64,000 nt of DNA from Epithemia pelagica (lineage: Eukaryota; Bacillariophyta; Bacillariophyceae; Surirellales; Surirellaceae): the NCBI GenBank assembly GCA_946965045.2, contig OX337240.1, positions 3,162,001 to 3,226,000 on the forward strand, in the 5' to 3' direction. Numbering within the stretch: position 1 is the first letter of the stretch; each line of letters opens with the position of its first letter. A program made the position numbers and the translations under genes. Below, one piece after another: positions 39,702-50,639 of this stretch. The notes beneath the pieces are model-generated. The model was not told where the DNA came from, searched no databases, and was given only the letters and a program-made list of their open reading frames with translations.

Positions 39702-40742
39702 ATGTTGAGCAATCCATACAAAAAACCACGCACCATGACGAACCCATACAACAAACGCCGAAAACCACAAAGTACCAAACCACAAAACAAGGGGGTACTT
39801 AGTGAAAGCCGTGGAAACAATCTTCATCCAGAAGAAACCCAGTTCCAAAATGACGGCGACATCACATTTCTCGAGGATTTATTTCAATTGAGAGAAGAGA
39901 AATTCCAGAAAGAGAATAAAGGACATCACAAAAATAACAACAGCAACCACGTCGGCGAATTGGTACCACGAGTAGTAGATGACAGCTCTCCTGAACCAGG
40001 TATATCCGTCGAAGGGCATCACGAGAAAACAGAGCAGCCAAAGAAAACAGAGACTCCTGGTAACGTTGTTGTACCACCATCCATTCCCGATACAACTATC
40101 GTTCCTCATACTAATCCCAAGAAAACGGTCATTCGCAATCCATATGCGGTCAAAAGCCGTATCATTGACCCCTCTGTGGTCACTGCGAAATTTAAGACAA
40201 TACCATTGGCTCCAGAATCACCGAGTTATTCTGATCGAGTTGGTGACCGAGATGCAGACTTTCACCCTGAAGTGGTTAAGTTCACCAGACTTACCAACGA
40301 GGTATTGGGTTCTACAGAGAATATAGCAGATGCCATTTGTCCAGTTTGTTTGTTTCAAGATAACCCAACAACCGATCGGTATTTAACAGGAAAATTCTGG
40401 CATCCTTTTGGTACTACTCACCGGTGCCGTGACCATTGTTACGGTTGTGGGGTACATTGTGATGTATGCAAAACAGGTGGCAATGAATACAAATGCCGGC
40501 AATGCATTTTCGACCACGATGGGAAACTCCATGATAAACTTGTGGATCGCACATGTACTTATATTCCAATCGTATGTAAGGGTTGCCTCCGACCATGCAA
40601 TTCAATGGCTATGAACTCGTGTATCACGGACCAAAAGTCTTGTTGCAGACCATACCAGTGTCGCGTTGTCGATGTCTCAAACTTCCATGGACATGGAGCA
40701 AAGACACCCTTCTATAACTTGAATCGCTCCAAATTTCGGTAG
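39702..40742 (+). CDS. Cys/His-rich unknown protein whose 3' end seeds the 170-bp satellite
   Basis: 346 residues. The N-terminus has repeated NPYxK motifs (SNPYKKP, TNPYNKR; a third, RNPYAVK, near residue 147), then a disordered basic/acidic region. The C-terminal 130 residues are zinc-binding in appearance: ICPVCLFQ, RCRDHCYGCGVHCDVCKTGGNEYKCRQCIFDHDGK and VCKGCLRPC. The last 46 codons (from about 40,603) are the first unit of the tandem array that follows, so the array grew from the gene's 3' end or the gene was extended into it. No known family is recognised. Confidence 0.6.
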   Translation: MLSNPYKKPRTMTNPYNKRRKPQSTKPQNKGVLSESRGNNLHPEETQFQNDGDITFLEDLFQLREEKFQKENKGHHKNNNSNHVGELVPRVVDDSSPEPGISVEGHHEKTEQPKKTETPGNVVVPPSIPDTTIVPHTNPKKTVIRNPYAVKSRIIDPSVVTAKFKTIPLAPESPSYSDRVGDRDADFHPEVVKFTRLTNEVLGSTENIADAICPVCLFQDNPTTDRYLTGKFWHPFGTTHRCRDHCYGCGVHCDVCKTGGNEYKCRQCIFDHDGKLHDKLVDRTCTYIPIVCKGCLRPCNSMAMNSCITDQKSCCRPYQCRVVDVSNFHGHGAKTPFYNLNRSKFR

Positions 40743-43700
40743 AGACACTTGGGATATCATAGGCATGAATGTCATAGGCTCTGAACTCGTCTATCGCGGA
40801 CCAAAAGTCTTGTTGTAGACCATACCAGTGTCGCGTTTTCGATGTACCAAATTACCATGGACATGGAGCAAAGACACCCTTCTATAACTCGAAGCGCTCC
40901 AAATATTGGTAAAGACACTTGGGGTATCATAGGCATGGATGTCATAGGCTCTGAACTCGTCTATCGCGGACCAAAAGTCTTGTTGTAGACCAAACCAGTG
41001 TCGCGTTGTCGATGTCCCAAATTACCATGGACATGGAGCAAAGACACCCTTCTATAACTCGAAGCGCTCCAAATATTGGTAAAGACACTTGGGGTATCAT
41101 AGGCATGGATGTCATAGGCTCTGAACTCGTCTATCGCGGACCAAAAGTCTTGTTGTAGACCATACCAGTGTCGCGTTGTCGATGTCCCAAATTACCATGG
41201 ACATGGAGCAAAGACACCCTTCTATAACTTGAATCCCTCGAAATAATGGTAGAGACACTTGGGGTATCATAGGCATGGACGTCAATGGCTCTGAATTCGT
41301 GTATCGCGGACCAAAAGTCTTGTTGTAGACCATACCACTGTCGCGTTGACGATGTCCCAAATTACCATGGACATGGAGCAAAGACACCCTTCTATAACTT
41401 GAATCGCTCCAAATATTGGTAGAGACACTTGGGGTATCATAGGCATGTATGTCATAGGCTCTGAACTCGTGTATCGCAGACCAAAAGTCTTGTTGTAGAC
41501 CATACCAGTGTCGCGTTGTAGATGTACCGAACTTCCATGGACATGGAGCAAAGACACCCTTCTATAACTTGAATCGCTCCAAATATTGGTAGAGACACTT
41601 GGGATATCATAGGCATGGATGTCATAGGCTCTGAACTCGTCTATCGCGGACCAAAAGTCTTGTTGTAGACCATACCAGTGTCGCGTTGTCGATGTCCCAA
41701 ACTTCCATGGACATGGAGCAAAGACACCCTTCTATAACTTGAATCCCTCGAAATAATGGTAGAGACACTTGGGGTATCATAGGTATGGACGTCAATGGCT
41801 CTGAACTCGTGTATCGCGGACCAAAAGTCTTGTTGTAGACCATACCAGTGTCGTGTTGTCGATGTTCCAAATTACCATGGACATGAAGCAAAGACACCCT
41901 TCTATAACTTGAAGCGCTCCAAATATTGGTAGACACACTTGGGGTATCATATGCATGTATGTCATAGGCTCTGAACTCGTGTATCGCAGACCAAAAGTCT
42001 TGTTGTAGACCATACCAGTGTCGCGTTGTAGATGTACCGAACTTCCATGGACATGGAGCAAAGACACCCTTCTATCACTTTAATCGCTCCAAATATTGGT
42101 AGAGACACTCGGGATATCATAGGCATGAATGTCATAGGCTCTGAACTCGTCTATCGCGGACCAAAGGTCTTGTTGTAGACCATACCAGTGCCGCGCTGTA
42201 GATGTACCGAACTTCCATGGACATGGAGCAAAGACACCCTTCTATAACTTGAATCGCTCCAAATTTCGGTAGAGACACTTGGGATATCATAGGCATGAAT
42301 GTCATAGGCTCTGAACTCGTCTATCGCGGACCAAAAGTCTTGTTGTAGACCATACCAGTGTCGCGTTTTCGATGTCCCAAACTTCCATGGACATGGAGCA
42401 AAGACACCCTTCTATAACTTGAATCCCTCGAAATAATGGTAGAGACACTTGGGGTATCATAGGTATGGACGTCAATGGCTCTGAACTCGTGTATCGCGGA
42501 CCAAAAGTCTTGTTGTAGACCATACCAGTGTCGTGTTGTCGATGTTCCAAATTACCATGGACATGAAGCAAAGACACCCTTCTATAACTTGAAGCGCTCC
42601 AAATATTGGTAGACACACTTGGGGTATCATATGCATGTATGTCATAGGCTCTGAACTCGTGTATCGCAGACCAAAAGTCTTGTTGTAGACCATACCAGTG
42701 TCGCGTTGTAGATGTACCGAACTTCCATGGACATGGAGCAAAGACACCCTTCTATCACTTTAATCGCTCCAAATATTGGTAGAGACACTCGGGATATCAT
42801 AGGCATGAATGTCATAGGCTCTGAACTCGTCTATCGCGGACCAAAGGTCTTGTTGTAGACCATACCAGTGCCGCGCTGTAGATGTACCGAACTTCCATGG
42901 ACATGGAGCAAAGACACCCTTCTATAACTTGAATCGCTCCAAATATTGGTAGAGACACTTAGGATATCATAGGCATGAATGTCATAGGCTCTGAACTCGT
43001 GTATCGCGGACCAAAAGTCTTGTTGTAGACCATACCAGTGTCGCGTTGTCGATGTCCCAAACTTCCATGGACATGGAGCAAAGACACCCTTCTATAACTT
43101 GAATCGCTCCAAATTTCGGTAGAGACACTTGGGATATCATAGGCATGAATGTCATAGGCTCTGAACTCGTGTATCGCGGACCAAAAGTCTTGTTGTAGAC
43201 CAAACCAGTGTCGCGTTTTCGATGTCCCAAATTACCATGGACATGGAGCAAAGACACCCTTCTATAACTTGAATCGCTCCAAATATTGGTAGAGACACTT
43301 GGGGTATCATAGGCATGGACGTCATAGGCTCTAAACTCGTCTATCGCGGACCAAAAGTCTTGTTGTAGACCATACCAGTGTCGTGTTGTCGTTGTTCCAA
43401 ACTTCCATGGACATGGAGCAAAGACACCCTTCTATAACTTGAAGCGCTCCAAATATTGGTAGAGACACTTGGGGTATTATAGGAATGGACGTCATAGGCT
43501 CTGAACGCGTGTACCATGGACCAAAAGTTTTGTAGTAGACCATACTGGTGTGGTGTTGCCGTTGTACCAAACTTCCATGTACATGGAGCAAAGTCACCCT
43601 TCTATAACTTGAATCGCTCCAAATTTCAATAGAGACACTTGGGGTATCATAGGAATGGATGTCATAGTCTTTGATCTCGTCTATCGCGGACCAAAAGTCT

Positions 43701-44280
43701 CGTTGTAGGCCATACCAGTATCGCGTTTTCGTTGTCTCAACCTTCCATGAGGGGTATGGAGCAACAACACCCTTCTATGACTTGAAGCGCTCCAAAATTC
43801 GGTACAGACACTTGCGGTATCATAGGCACGGACGTCATAGGCGCTGAACTCGTCTATCATTGACGTAAATTATTGTTGTAGACCACACCGGTGCGGTGTT
43901 GTCGTCGTCCCAATCTTCCATAGATTTTTTGGAACAAAGACATTTTTCTTTTCATCTAATCGACCCAGGTCTTGGTACATATCCTCGGGACATCATAGCC
44001 ATGTGTACCATAGGCTCTGATCTCATGTGCCGTCAAGACAAAGGCTTGCAATAGATTAGATCGGTTTGGCGTTGTCGTCGTGCCAAAATTGTATGGACAT
44101 GGAGCAAAGAGATCCTTCTCTTCATGGAATCGGTCCAGATTTTGGAAGAGACCCATAGTGTCTCATTTTTATGGATACCATAGGATCTGATCTCGTGATC
44201 AGATACGAGAAAGGCTTGCAATAGACCATACCGATATAGCGTTGGCCTTGACATCGTCCAAAAATTTCGTACGCTCATTT
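40603..44280. repeat. 170-bp satellite array
   Basis: The marker GGACCAAAAGTC recurs at 40,628 and every 170 bases to 43,688 (18 exact steps, 19 units with no net indel). About three diverged units follow to roughly 44,280. A 680-bp block (four units) at about 41,622-42,300 is repeated almost identically at 42,302-42,980, a higher-order repeat. The first unit is coding. Later units have stops in the gene's frame. Repeated 91-104-residue minus frames are shadows. The remaining bases to 44,479 show no gene. Confidence 0.93.
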
Positions 44281-44479
44281 CATCCTCCATTGATTCGTAT
44301 GACAAAGCAAACAAGACTCAGAAATTCTTAGCGTTATTTGAATTTTTCCCCATAAAAACGATAAGAATTGAGAGATAGTCAGGATCAGTTGTTTTCTCTG
44401 AAGTACATCTTCTTCCAACCGCAAACAGAAATCCTCGTACCATTACTCTTCAAGAAGACCGTTCGATATCGTATAAAAG

Positions 44480-45355
44480 ATGGAAGACTCGTCTTGGTTG
44501 AATACTGTTGCAATATGGAATCTCATCTCGAATACAAGATTTGATGTTGAAACTTCGTTTTGTCTTCGTAGCAGCGATAGGAATGTTGTTCTCACTGAAG
44601 ATGTTGCAGCGGCAGCCGAAGGAATCAAAAACGAATTCAAGGATCTTGTAGACAAGATTATTAATCACGAGGGACGACTTGATGTGATTTCCATTATGAA
44701 TGGTAATCAAGAGGGATATACAGAAGAGCACCAGTGTCAGATGGGCACATGGGCAGACAGACCGGAATTCCTTGACGGACCCTTCATCTGGAAACAAAAC
44801 TTCCTCGAGACATGTCTTGTTTGCGGTAAATTCACCTGTAATCAACGGGCAACAATATACACATGCAAACATTGTTTCCGTCCTTTACAAGTACCTGGGT
44901 CGTCTTCATCTTGTGATACCACTTGTGCAAAGACTCCCTGTACTTCATCCATGAACATGTCCTTCGTATGGGAGTTCTGTATGACTTTAAGAGAGGCATT
45001 CCAAGCGTGGTTAGACTTCCACAAGTTTGGAAAAAACAGAAAGATTCCCTTTTTTGAATATATCCCAGCCGAAACTTGTGGCATCTTGACAAAAACGGTC
45101 GGTAAAGTATGGAGAGAAAAATTGGAGCCTTATTACGACGAGGATACCAAGTGGCGTAGTCCATCTCATTTCATTCACACCGAGAAACAATGGGCATTGT
45201 GGCTGATTTCTTCACCACCTGGTTGCTCTTTTCGCAACTATATGCCTATTTTTACTGCATGTTATCACATAGCACAGGAAAATCCAAAGAAACACGCTGC
45301 TGGTGTACCACACCAGAGTGCTCGTAAGAAGCAAAAGACGTGGAATGCTCCTTGA
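44480..45355 (+). CDS. Unknown 291-residue protein with a Cys cluster
   Basis: Single exon starting MEDSSWLNTV. The middle contains CLVCGKFTCNQRATIYTCKHCFRPL, a possible zinc-binding motif, then CDTTCAKTPC. The C-terminal half is aromatic and folded-looking (FQAWLDFHKFGKNRKIPFFEY, PSHFIHTEKQWALWLISSPPGCSF), and the tail is basic (SARKKQKTW). No family is recognised. It ends 39 bases before the convergent oxygenase-like gene. Confidence 0.6.
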   Translation: MEDSSWLNTVAIWNLISNTRFDVETSFCLRSSDRNVVLTEDVAAAAEGIKNEFKDLVDKIINHEGRLDVISIMNGNQEGYTEEHQCQMGTWADRPEFLDGPFIWKQNFLETCLVCGKFTCNQRATIYTCKHCFRPLQVPGSSSSCDTTCAKTPCTSSMNMSFVWEFCMTLREAFQAWLDFHKFGKNRKIPFFEYIPAETCGILTKTVGKVWREKLEPYYDEDTKWRSPSHFIHTEKQWALWLISSPPGCSFRNYMPIFTACYHIAQENPKKHAAGVPHQSARKKQKTWNAP

Positions 45356-45394
45356 ATTTGTTTTTCCTTGGTGATGAATGCATCCAGAAAGAAT

Positions 45395-47383
45395 TTATAA
45401 TATTCCGCTACGAATGCCTTGAACCGTTTTGGTTATACCATGGTCCTCTCTTGTTTCGTTGACAGTTGCATTCATAGACCTGGAACTTACTGCCCAAAAC
45501 CAACTAATAGTGTCGTTCTTCATGTTCCCATCTGTATGTTGTCTTTGTGTGTGTATTGACGTTCCATGCCGGATCACACGTCCATCCCATAGAACCGAAA
45601 CCCCATGAAATAGTTGTATACAAAGACCATGGTATGTAGTACCATCATACTCCACAAGAATATTCGGCAAAACAAAGAACCAATTTTGGGAGTCACCTGG
45701 GATTGTCTCTGTCCAGATTGCGAATGAAACAGAACCATCGTGAACATCATAGTGTGTCGTGTTCATGAGGTTCAAACTCAGGGTAATGGCTGAGGTCATA
45801 CCTCCGACTCTTCCTCCGAATTCACTAGGCATTTCTTCGCCAGCTGAATCTTCTAGATACCGGAATGTTGGAATCACCCCAGGATATTCGCGTTCACAGA
45901 ACCTTTTTGCCGCTGTACTTATTTTCGGCAGTATCATCGATAATGTCTTGTCCTTTGTAAATAATTTCTCGGAAACGAAAGTAGAACCGTTTCCTCTTGC
46001 CGCAGTATTACCAACAGTAGTCATAGATCCTAAGTCTCCCTTATTACATCTGGCATTGGCCGCCTTTCTCAGAGACCCAGTACGTGTAAATTCCCTTGCT
46101 CTGTGGTGTAATAGGTCCAACAACGTCTGGTCTTTCCGTAACAGGGATGTCACTCGAATGTAACTAAGTGACTCTGGTCTCCCATCATTTCGGCGTGTCC
46201 GAACAATGAAAGTAATGTTTCCCCGAATACGATGGTCGTATACCAGTGGCCTTGGGTGTGTACCGGACGACATTTGCAACCATAGGTTTCGATGCAAAGC
46301 ACCACTAACATATCTCCGACTCCCTTTCTTATCTGAGTCATTCCTGTTTATAATCAGCCTTGTTCGATATTGTTCCCGTGACATGTGATGTGTCATCGAC
46401 TGTTTATTCCCTGGCTTTTCGATCTTTCCCTTGTCATCGAGGTACACGTCAGGAGGTAAAAGTGGGCTCCCATCCTCCACATCTGACCATTGGTAACATT
46501 CCTTCACAGTTTTGTCATTATTAGTAAGATGTTCACCCCAATCTAGACTCCAACAACGATGAATTTTTTTCAAGAATGCATTACTTGCAGGTTGGCCATC
46601 TTTGTGTCGCAGACGTAACCAAGACAACGGTAGTGGGACTGATGACGATGTGATGTTGGACGACCTTGATAGTTCTTGAAATTGACGCACACATGTATAA
46701 AAAACCCCAGCCAAAGGGAAGAGGATAATGATATCTCTGAAGAGGTGATCATTTTTGTCAAGACATAAATTTTTGTTAGTCCGAATCATCATGACAGGAT
46801 CTTCGAATATAGAGGACGACACATGTGTTGTCTTTTTCCTGATTTCTCTATATCTTGTCCTCGACAAGGTACATTCCAATATGAATGCATTGTGGATCGT
46901 TTTAGTTACAAGACCCACCGGGATTTGAGTTACAATCATAGGACAACATTCTGGTATAATGTTCGAATGACTGACAACGTCATCTCTTGTCTCCACAACA
47001 TCATCCATAGCCTTGTTGTATATTTCTGGGATACGTGCAAAGACACTCGGGATATCTTTCATATCGACCTTCCGTTGTATCATCTCTTTTTCGAACGACA
47101 AACCAAAACAATCTTGATCGTCGTAACTTCCAAAGCAACGCTGCAGTAGATGCGATAGCATCCTTATTCGATCGATGTCCTTGTCCAAGACAAAGTAGCA
47201 CATTCTTTCGTGTGCACTTTCGTTCCGATGCGACATGGCGACCACTGTTTCACTTATACGTTGCGTTTTCTTCTTTTCGTACTTGGCATATGTCTCCTGT
47301 GTACATGTGAGTCTCGAAATCGTCTGATCCGATGCCATATCTTCGAAAGTGGGACGAATATGTTTCTTCTTTATGGATGTCAC
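45395..47383 (-). CDS. Protein with a C-terminal 2-oxoglutarate/Fe(II)-oxygenase-like fold
   Basis: 662 residues. The first 400 residues are unrecognised, with mixed folded composition. The C-terminal region (about 500-620) shows NLMNTTHYDVHDGSVSFAIW (HxD at 544-546), WFFVLPN and LFHGVSVLWDGRVIRHGTSIH (distal His about 606, basic residue after it). This is the HxD...H arrangement of double-stranded beta-helix oxygenases, and the phrases resemble proteins I associate with stramenopile transposons. Substrate unknown. By analogy to TET/JBP genes in fungal and algal transposons, DNA-base or histone oxidation is possible but is inference. It is tail to tail with the 291-residue gene and head to tail with the RING protein on the same strand. 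Confidence 0.55.
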   Translation of the reverse strand: MTSIKKKHIRPTFEDMASDQTISRLTCTQETYAKYEKKKTQRISETVVAMSHRNESAHERMCYFVLDKDIDRIRMLSHLLQRCFGSYDDQDCFGLSFEKEMIQRKVDMKDIPSVFARIPEIYNKAMDDVVETRDDVVSHSNIIPECCPMIVTQIPVGLVTKTIHNAFILECTLSRTRYREIRKKTTHVSSSIFEDPVMMIRTNKNLCLDKNDHLFRDIIILFPLAGVFYTCVRQFQELSRSSNITSSSVPLPLSWLRLRHKDGQPASNAFLKKIHRCWSLDWGEHLTNNDKTVKECYQWSDVEDGSPLLPPDVYLDDKGKIEKPGNKQSMTHHMSREQYRTRLIINRNDSDKKGSRRYVSGALHRNLWLQMSSGTHPRPLVYDHRIRGNITFIVRTRRNDGRPESLSYIRVTSLLRKDQTLLDLLHHRAREFTRTGSLRKAANARCNKGDLGSMTTVGNTAARGNGSTFVSEKLFTKDKTLSMILPKISTAAKRFCEREYPGVIPTFRYLEDSAGEEMPSEFGGRVGGMTSAITLSLNLMNTTHYDVHDGSVSFAIWTETIPGDSQNWFFVLPNILVEYDGTTYHGLCIQLFHGVSVLWDGRVIRHGTSIHTQRQHTDGNMKNDTISWFWAVSSRSMNATVNETREDHGITKTVQGIRSGIL

Positions 47384-47504
47384 CTCCGCTCTAGGATGTG
47401 TGCTTGTCGTTTCCGAACTTCTTGTAGTACAAAGACATAGTTAGTACGCGGATAGAAATGCCAAATACCTGAAACTAGAATGTCTCTTCTTTTGATCGAG
47501 AGTA

Positions 47505-50500
47505 CTAATAATATAGATCAGACTTGCCTTTTCGCTTCTGTGTTACTGATCGTGACAGTAGAAGATGCAGTTTGGTCTCTCCTATTCTTCTCCTTTGTTG
47601 TTTTTTACTCATGAAACGGAGAGTTTCCAACGGTACACGACCCCATGCTGTCTCTGGAAATACAGGGACCGGTCTGTAGAGACCACGATGTTCCTCTTTT
47701 GACACGCCAACTTCTTCAACTGAACCATCATGTACATTGGTGTACGTAATTGAAGCAATATCTCCGTTGCACAAAGGGCAACTCTCGTTCATTTCAGGAG
47801 GTGTCGATTTCTGTTTCCCCATAGGAACTTGTTTTTCGGTGGTAAGGACTTGACCAAGACACACCCGACAAAACTTGTGCCCGCATCTCTCGATCCGACA
47901 GTCGTTAGGACGCTGTCCATGGCATATGGCACAATATTGTTCGGAGTCTTCATCATATTCATCTAGGACGATTGTCTTGTCTTTCTTCGCGATTAATTCT
48001 GTCTCATGTAGATCGTGTGGTATTAGCTCAGCATGCATATGACCGCATATGGAACAAAATCGATTCTTCATCGAATTCCGGATGAAAGTACATGTTGGAC
48101 AATGATAATGAGGACAGTTGGAGGTTTCTTGCCTTGTCCAACTCACGATAGAAAAGGTCTGACTTCTATCCAGATCCTTTTTAAGCAATGAAGTCCCACA
48201 AGTGGAACAGAGTGCCTCTTTCTGATCTTCATCGTTCAATGTTCGTACCAGATCCAAAAATCGCCGATCTTCGTGAAGTCGTTCGAGCGCCTTGTCCGCT
48301 TCTGTAATCTCTTGTATCACTTTAATGTCCTCGAATCGTTCATCGTCGGAATCCAGCATATCTTCCATTACCTCCCCTCGATCTTTCCCTTCCATTATAA
48401 ACCGGCGACTGCGTTTGATCCTTGGACGTGTATCGTCATTAACGTCCTTGAAACATACACGCAGAGTCGAATCACGTTTCGCTTTATTGATAGCCGTACT
48501 CACGATATGATTGCAGGCCTTGTGACATTCTCGCCTACACGATGGCAATTCTTGAGCCCATTTCCCCATCATCTGATCACAGGACATATTAGGGGACGCC
48601 TTTGACAGGATCTCGTCGATCACACATATGATTGATACTTGGGGAAGCGTACACGCACTTGGTGCCACCGGATTCGGATACTTCTTATAAATGAATCTCC
48701 AGTCACATCCAACGAGCTCTTCCTTTATATCAACGCTCAAGAATGATTGGATTTTCTTTTCGTCGTCCAATAGCCTTAGTTTCCGTAGACATCGAATCAC
48801 TGTAGGCCTCCACGAGCGAATATCCCTTGTCGATAATGGATCGAATATCAACACTTCTCTTTGATGTGCTTGTAAGAGGATTAAGACGGGATCAAAAGCT
48901 TCATACTTGGTAGTGACGACGACCAATGTAGTATCGGAAGATGACGAACTCAAATCCATTGCAGTCGTTGTGTCCATTCTCAGACTATCTTCGTCAATTT
49001 GCTCAAAGCAAACGGACTTGTTGTGCCATTTATGAACCACCAGCACAAGCATCGACCTGAATATGAGGGGAGGGATCCCCTTAAACTCAGTCGTCTCTTG
49101 AGTATTCGTCCGTAGCAAAAGGTTTCGTCTGTACTGGCGATGTGGGACAAAAAGGACGTCCATTTTCCCATTGTCATGTTGTAGAGAACCATTCTTGTTG
49201 GTACAGCAAGCACAGGTAAAGACAAATCGCAAAACAACTTCATGGATGCTTCCCTTACGTCGAACGGCACTTTCTTTACAGAGATCCCAAGCTTCATTGA
49301 TCGCTGACATCGACTGTTTGAGGGACCAGTTAGCCATATGAATCAAACGGTCGTTAGTGAAAGATGCAAGGTCGTCTGATGGACCAGGTTTATTCTTGAG
49401 AGGAGGTGGTTTCTTTGGTATTCCTTTAGGTTTGTCGCTACCGTGGTCGACATGTGATTTACTTTCCAACAGACCCACCTTTGATTGAGAGGAAGTTTTT
49501 TTTGTCGTCGCTTGTTTTCCTTTTTGTGGTTTCTTTTTCAATGCAAGAGTATCAAAAATGGAACTCCGATCCTCCTCAGTCGCTGACAGAGACTGAGATG
49601 GTGATTTGCTCTCGTTATTTGAAACAGTGAAAATGGTAGAACTTGTTGCACCATCACATCTACTGTCTGACGCTCGTTTACGGCGTTTCCTGTCTTGAGA
49701 TCGTTGTTCATGTCGCCCCTTCTGATACTCCTTCGTCTTTGTAGCGTATTCCCGTTCCATCGTCTGGTAATATGAAATTAGAACCGCCAAATTGGAATAG
49801 TCGTTCGCGGGATACTTAGCAGCTCTTGGTATGTCAAAATAAGGACGAAACCAGCAATCAGGAAGTGTAAGGGCTAATGCTTTTTCAACATCGACTCCTT
49901 CCATTTCATAGGAGTCAGATTCCAATACCCGATAGACAGCTGCCATATGTTGAACGCTCCAAACCATTTCTCGGACTGCTATTGTTCTGTCTTTCCGAAA
50001 CTTCGATCTATCAGACGTCATGTAGTCCAATATTTTTGCAGCCACGACATTAAGCCGTCTCTCCATCGAATACGAGTTGAGGACAATATCAGCGAGCATA
50101 GGATGGGCTCCAAGAAACACCTTGAGGGATCGAGTAAAGCTTGCGCTCGACTTTGATCTTGTCGTTGACGGGAATTCCTTGTCCCACAGACGAAGTGCGT
50201 CTCCATATAGAGTTTGTTCGAATAGGTCGATTCCTGGTGAAATAAAACTACCAGCTCCGTCACTCTTGTTTCCCTCTTGTTGTTCTTCGATCGTCTCTAC
50301 AAGTCTCAGTATCTTCGGGAAACAAACAGCAGCATGCGAGGCGATATCACTGAAAATACTTGATCCACAGCGCAAGAGGGATACGAATATGGTTTCACCT
50401 CCATATGTAGTGGAGAAATCTGTCCAATTATCAGTGTTGGAATAAACAGAACGATACCACTCGATTGTATATTCATAACATATCAAGTCTGGGAAATATC

Positions 50501-50528
50501 GATCGGAATCTTCTACCGAATCAGCCAT
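47505..50528 (-). CDS. Large RING-finger protein with a possible Ulp1-like region
   Basis: 1007 residues, single exon. Residues 1-270 are helical and unrecognised. About 270-400 is basic and disordered (RKRRKRASD, KKKPQKGKQ). About 400-680 contains LILLQAHQREVLIFDPLSTRDIRSW and related segments that recall the His/Asp region of Ulp1 (C48) proteases, without a clear catalytic Cys. The C-terminal part holds several Cys pairs (CSTCGTS, HYHCPTC, CSICGHMH) and a RING finger CAICHGQ...CGHKFCRVCL...CPLC (about 868-920), so an E3-ligase-like role is plausible. Ulp1-type proteases are known companions of KDZ/Plavaka transposases in fungi; the RING combination here is unusual. The RING is firm, the Ulp1 link weak. 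Confidence 0.6.
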   Translation of the reverse strand: MADSVEDSDRYFPDLICYEYTIEWYRSVYSNTDNWTDFSTTYGGETIFVSLLRCGSSIFSDIASHAAVCFPKILRLVETIEEQQEGNKSDGAGSFISPGIDLFEQTLYGDALRLWDKEFPSTTRSKSSASFTRSLKVFLGAHPMLADIVLNSYSMERRLNVVAAKILDYMTSDRSKFRKDRTIAVREMVWSVQHMAAVYRVLESDSYEMEGVDVEKALALTLPDCWFRPYFDIPRAAKYPANDYSNLAVLISYYQTMEREYATKTKEYQKGRHEQRSQDRKRRKRASDSRCDGATSSTIFTVSNNESKSPSQSLSATEEDRSSIFDTLALKKKPQKGKQATTKKTSSQSKVGLLESKSHVDHGSDKPKGIPKKPPPLKNKPGPSDDLASFTNDRLIHMANWSLKQSMSAINEAWDLCKESAVRRKGSIHEVVLRFVFTCACCTNKNGSLQHDNGKMDVLFVPHRQYRRNLLLRTNTQETTEFKGIPPLIFRSMLVLVVHKWHNKSVCFEQIDEDSLRMDTTTAMDLSSSSSDTTLVVVTTKYEAFDPVLILLQAHQREVLIFDPLSTRDIRSWRPTVIRCLRKLRLLDDEKKIQSFLSVDIKEELVGCDWRFIYKKYPNPVAPSACTLPQVSIICVIDEILSKASPNMSCDQMMGKWAQELPSCRRECHKACNHIVSTAINKAKRDSTLRVCFKDVNDDTRPRIKRSRRFIMEGKDRGEVMEDMLDSDDERFEDIKVIQEITEADKALERLHEDRRFLDLVRTLNDEDQKEALCSTCGTSLLKKDLDRSQTFSIVSWTRQETSNCPHYHCPTCTFIRNSMKNRFCSICGHMHAELIPHDLHETELIAKKDKTIVLDEYDEDSEQYCAICHGQRPNDCRIERCGHKFCRVCLGQVLTTEKQVPMGKQKSTPPEMNESCPLCNGDIASITYTNVHDGSVEEVGVSKEEHRGLYRPVPVFPETAWGRVPLETLRFMSKKQQRRRIGETKLHLLLSRSVTQKRKGKSDLYY

Positions 50529-50639
50529 ATTAACGTGCGATTCAATCAGCTTGGGGAAGAAACGAGGAGAAATTTTCTTTCGATGCAGGGTTCCGATGCA
50601 ACTTGATACTACCGTTTCTCAAGCTTGCGTGATGGAAAC

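Noticed and set aside
41112-43597. Repeated minus-strand frames of 88-104 codons
   Set aside because: Shadows of the 170-bp satellite. Start and stop recur with the repeat, and there is no independent coding signal.
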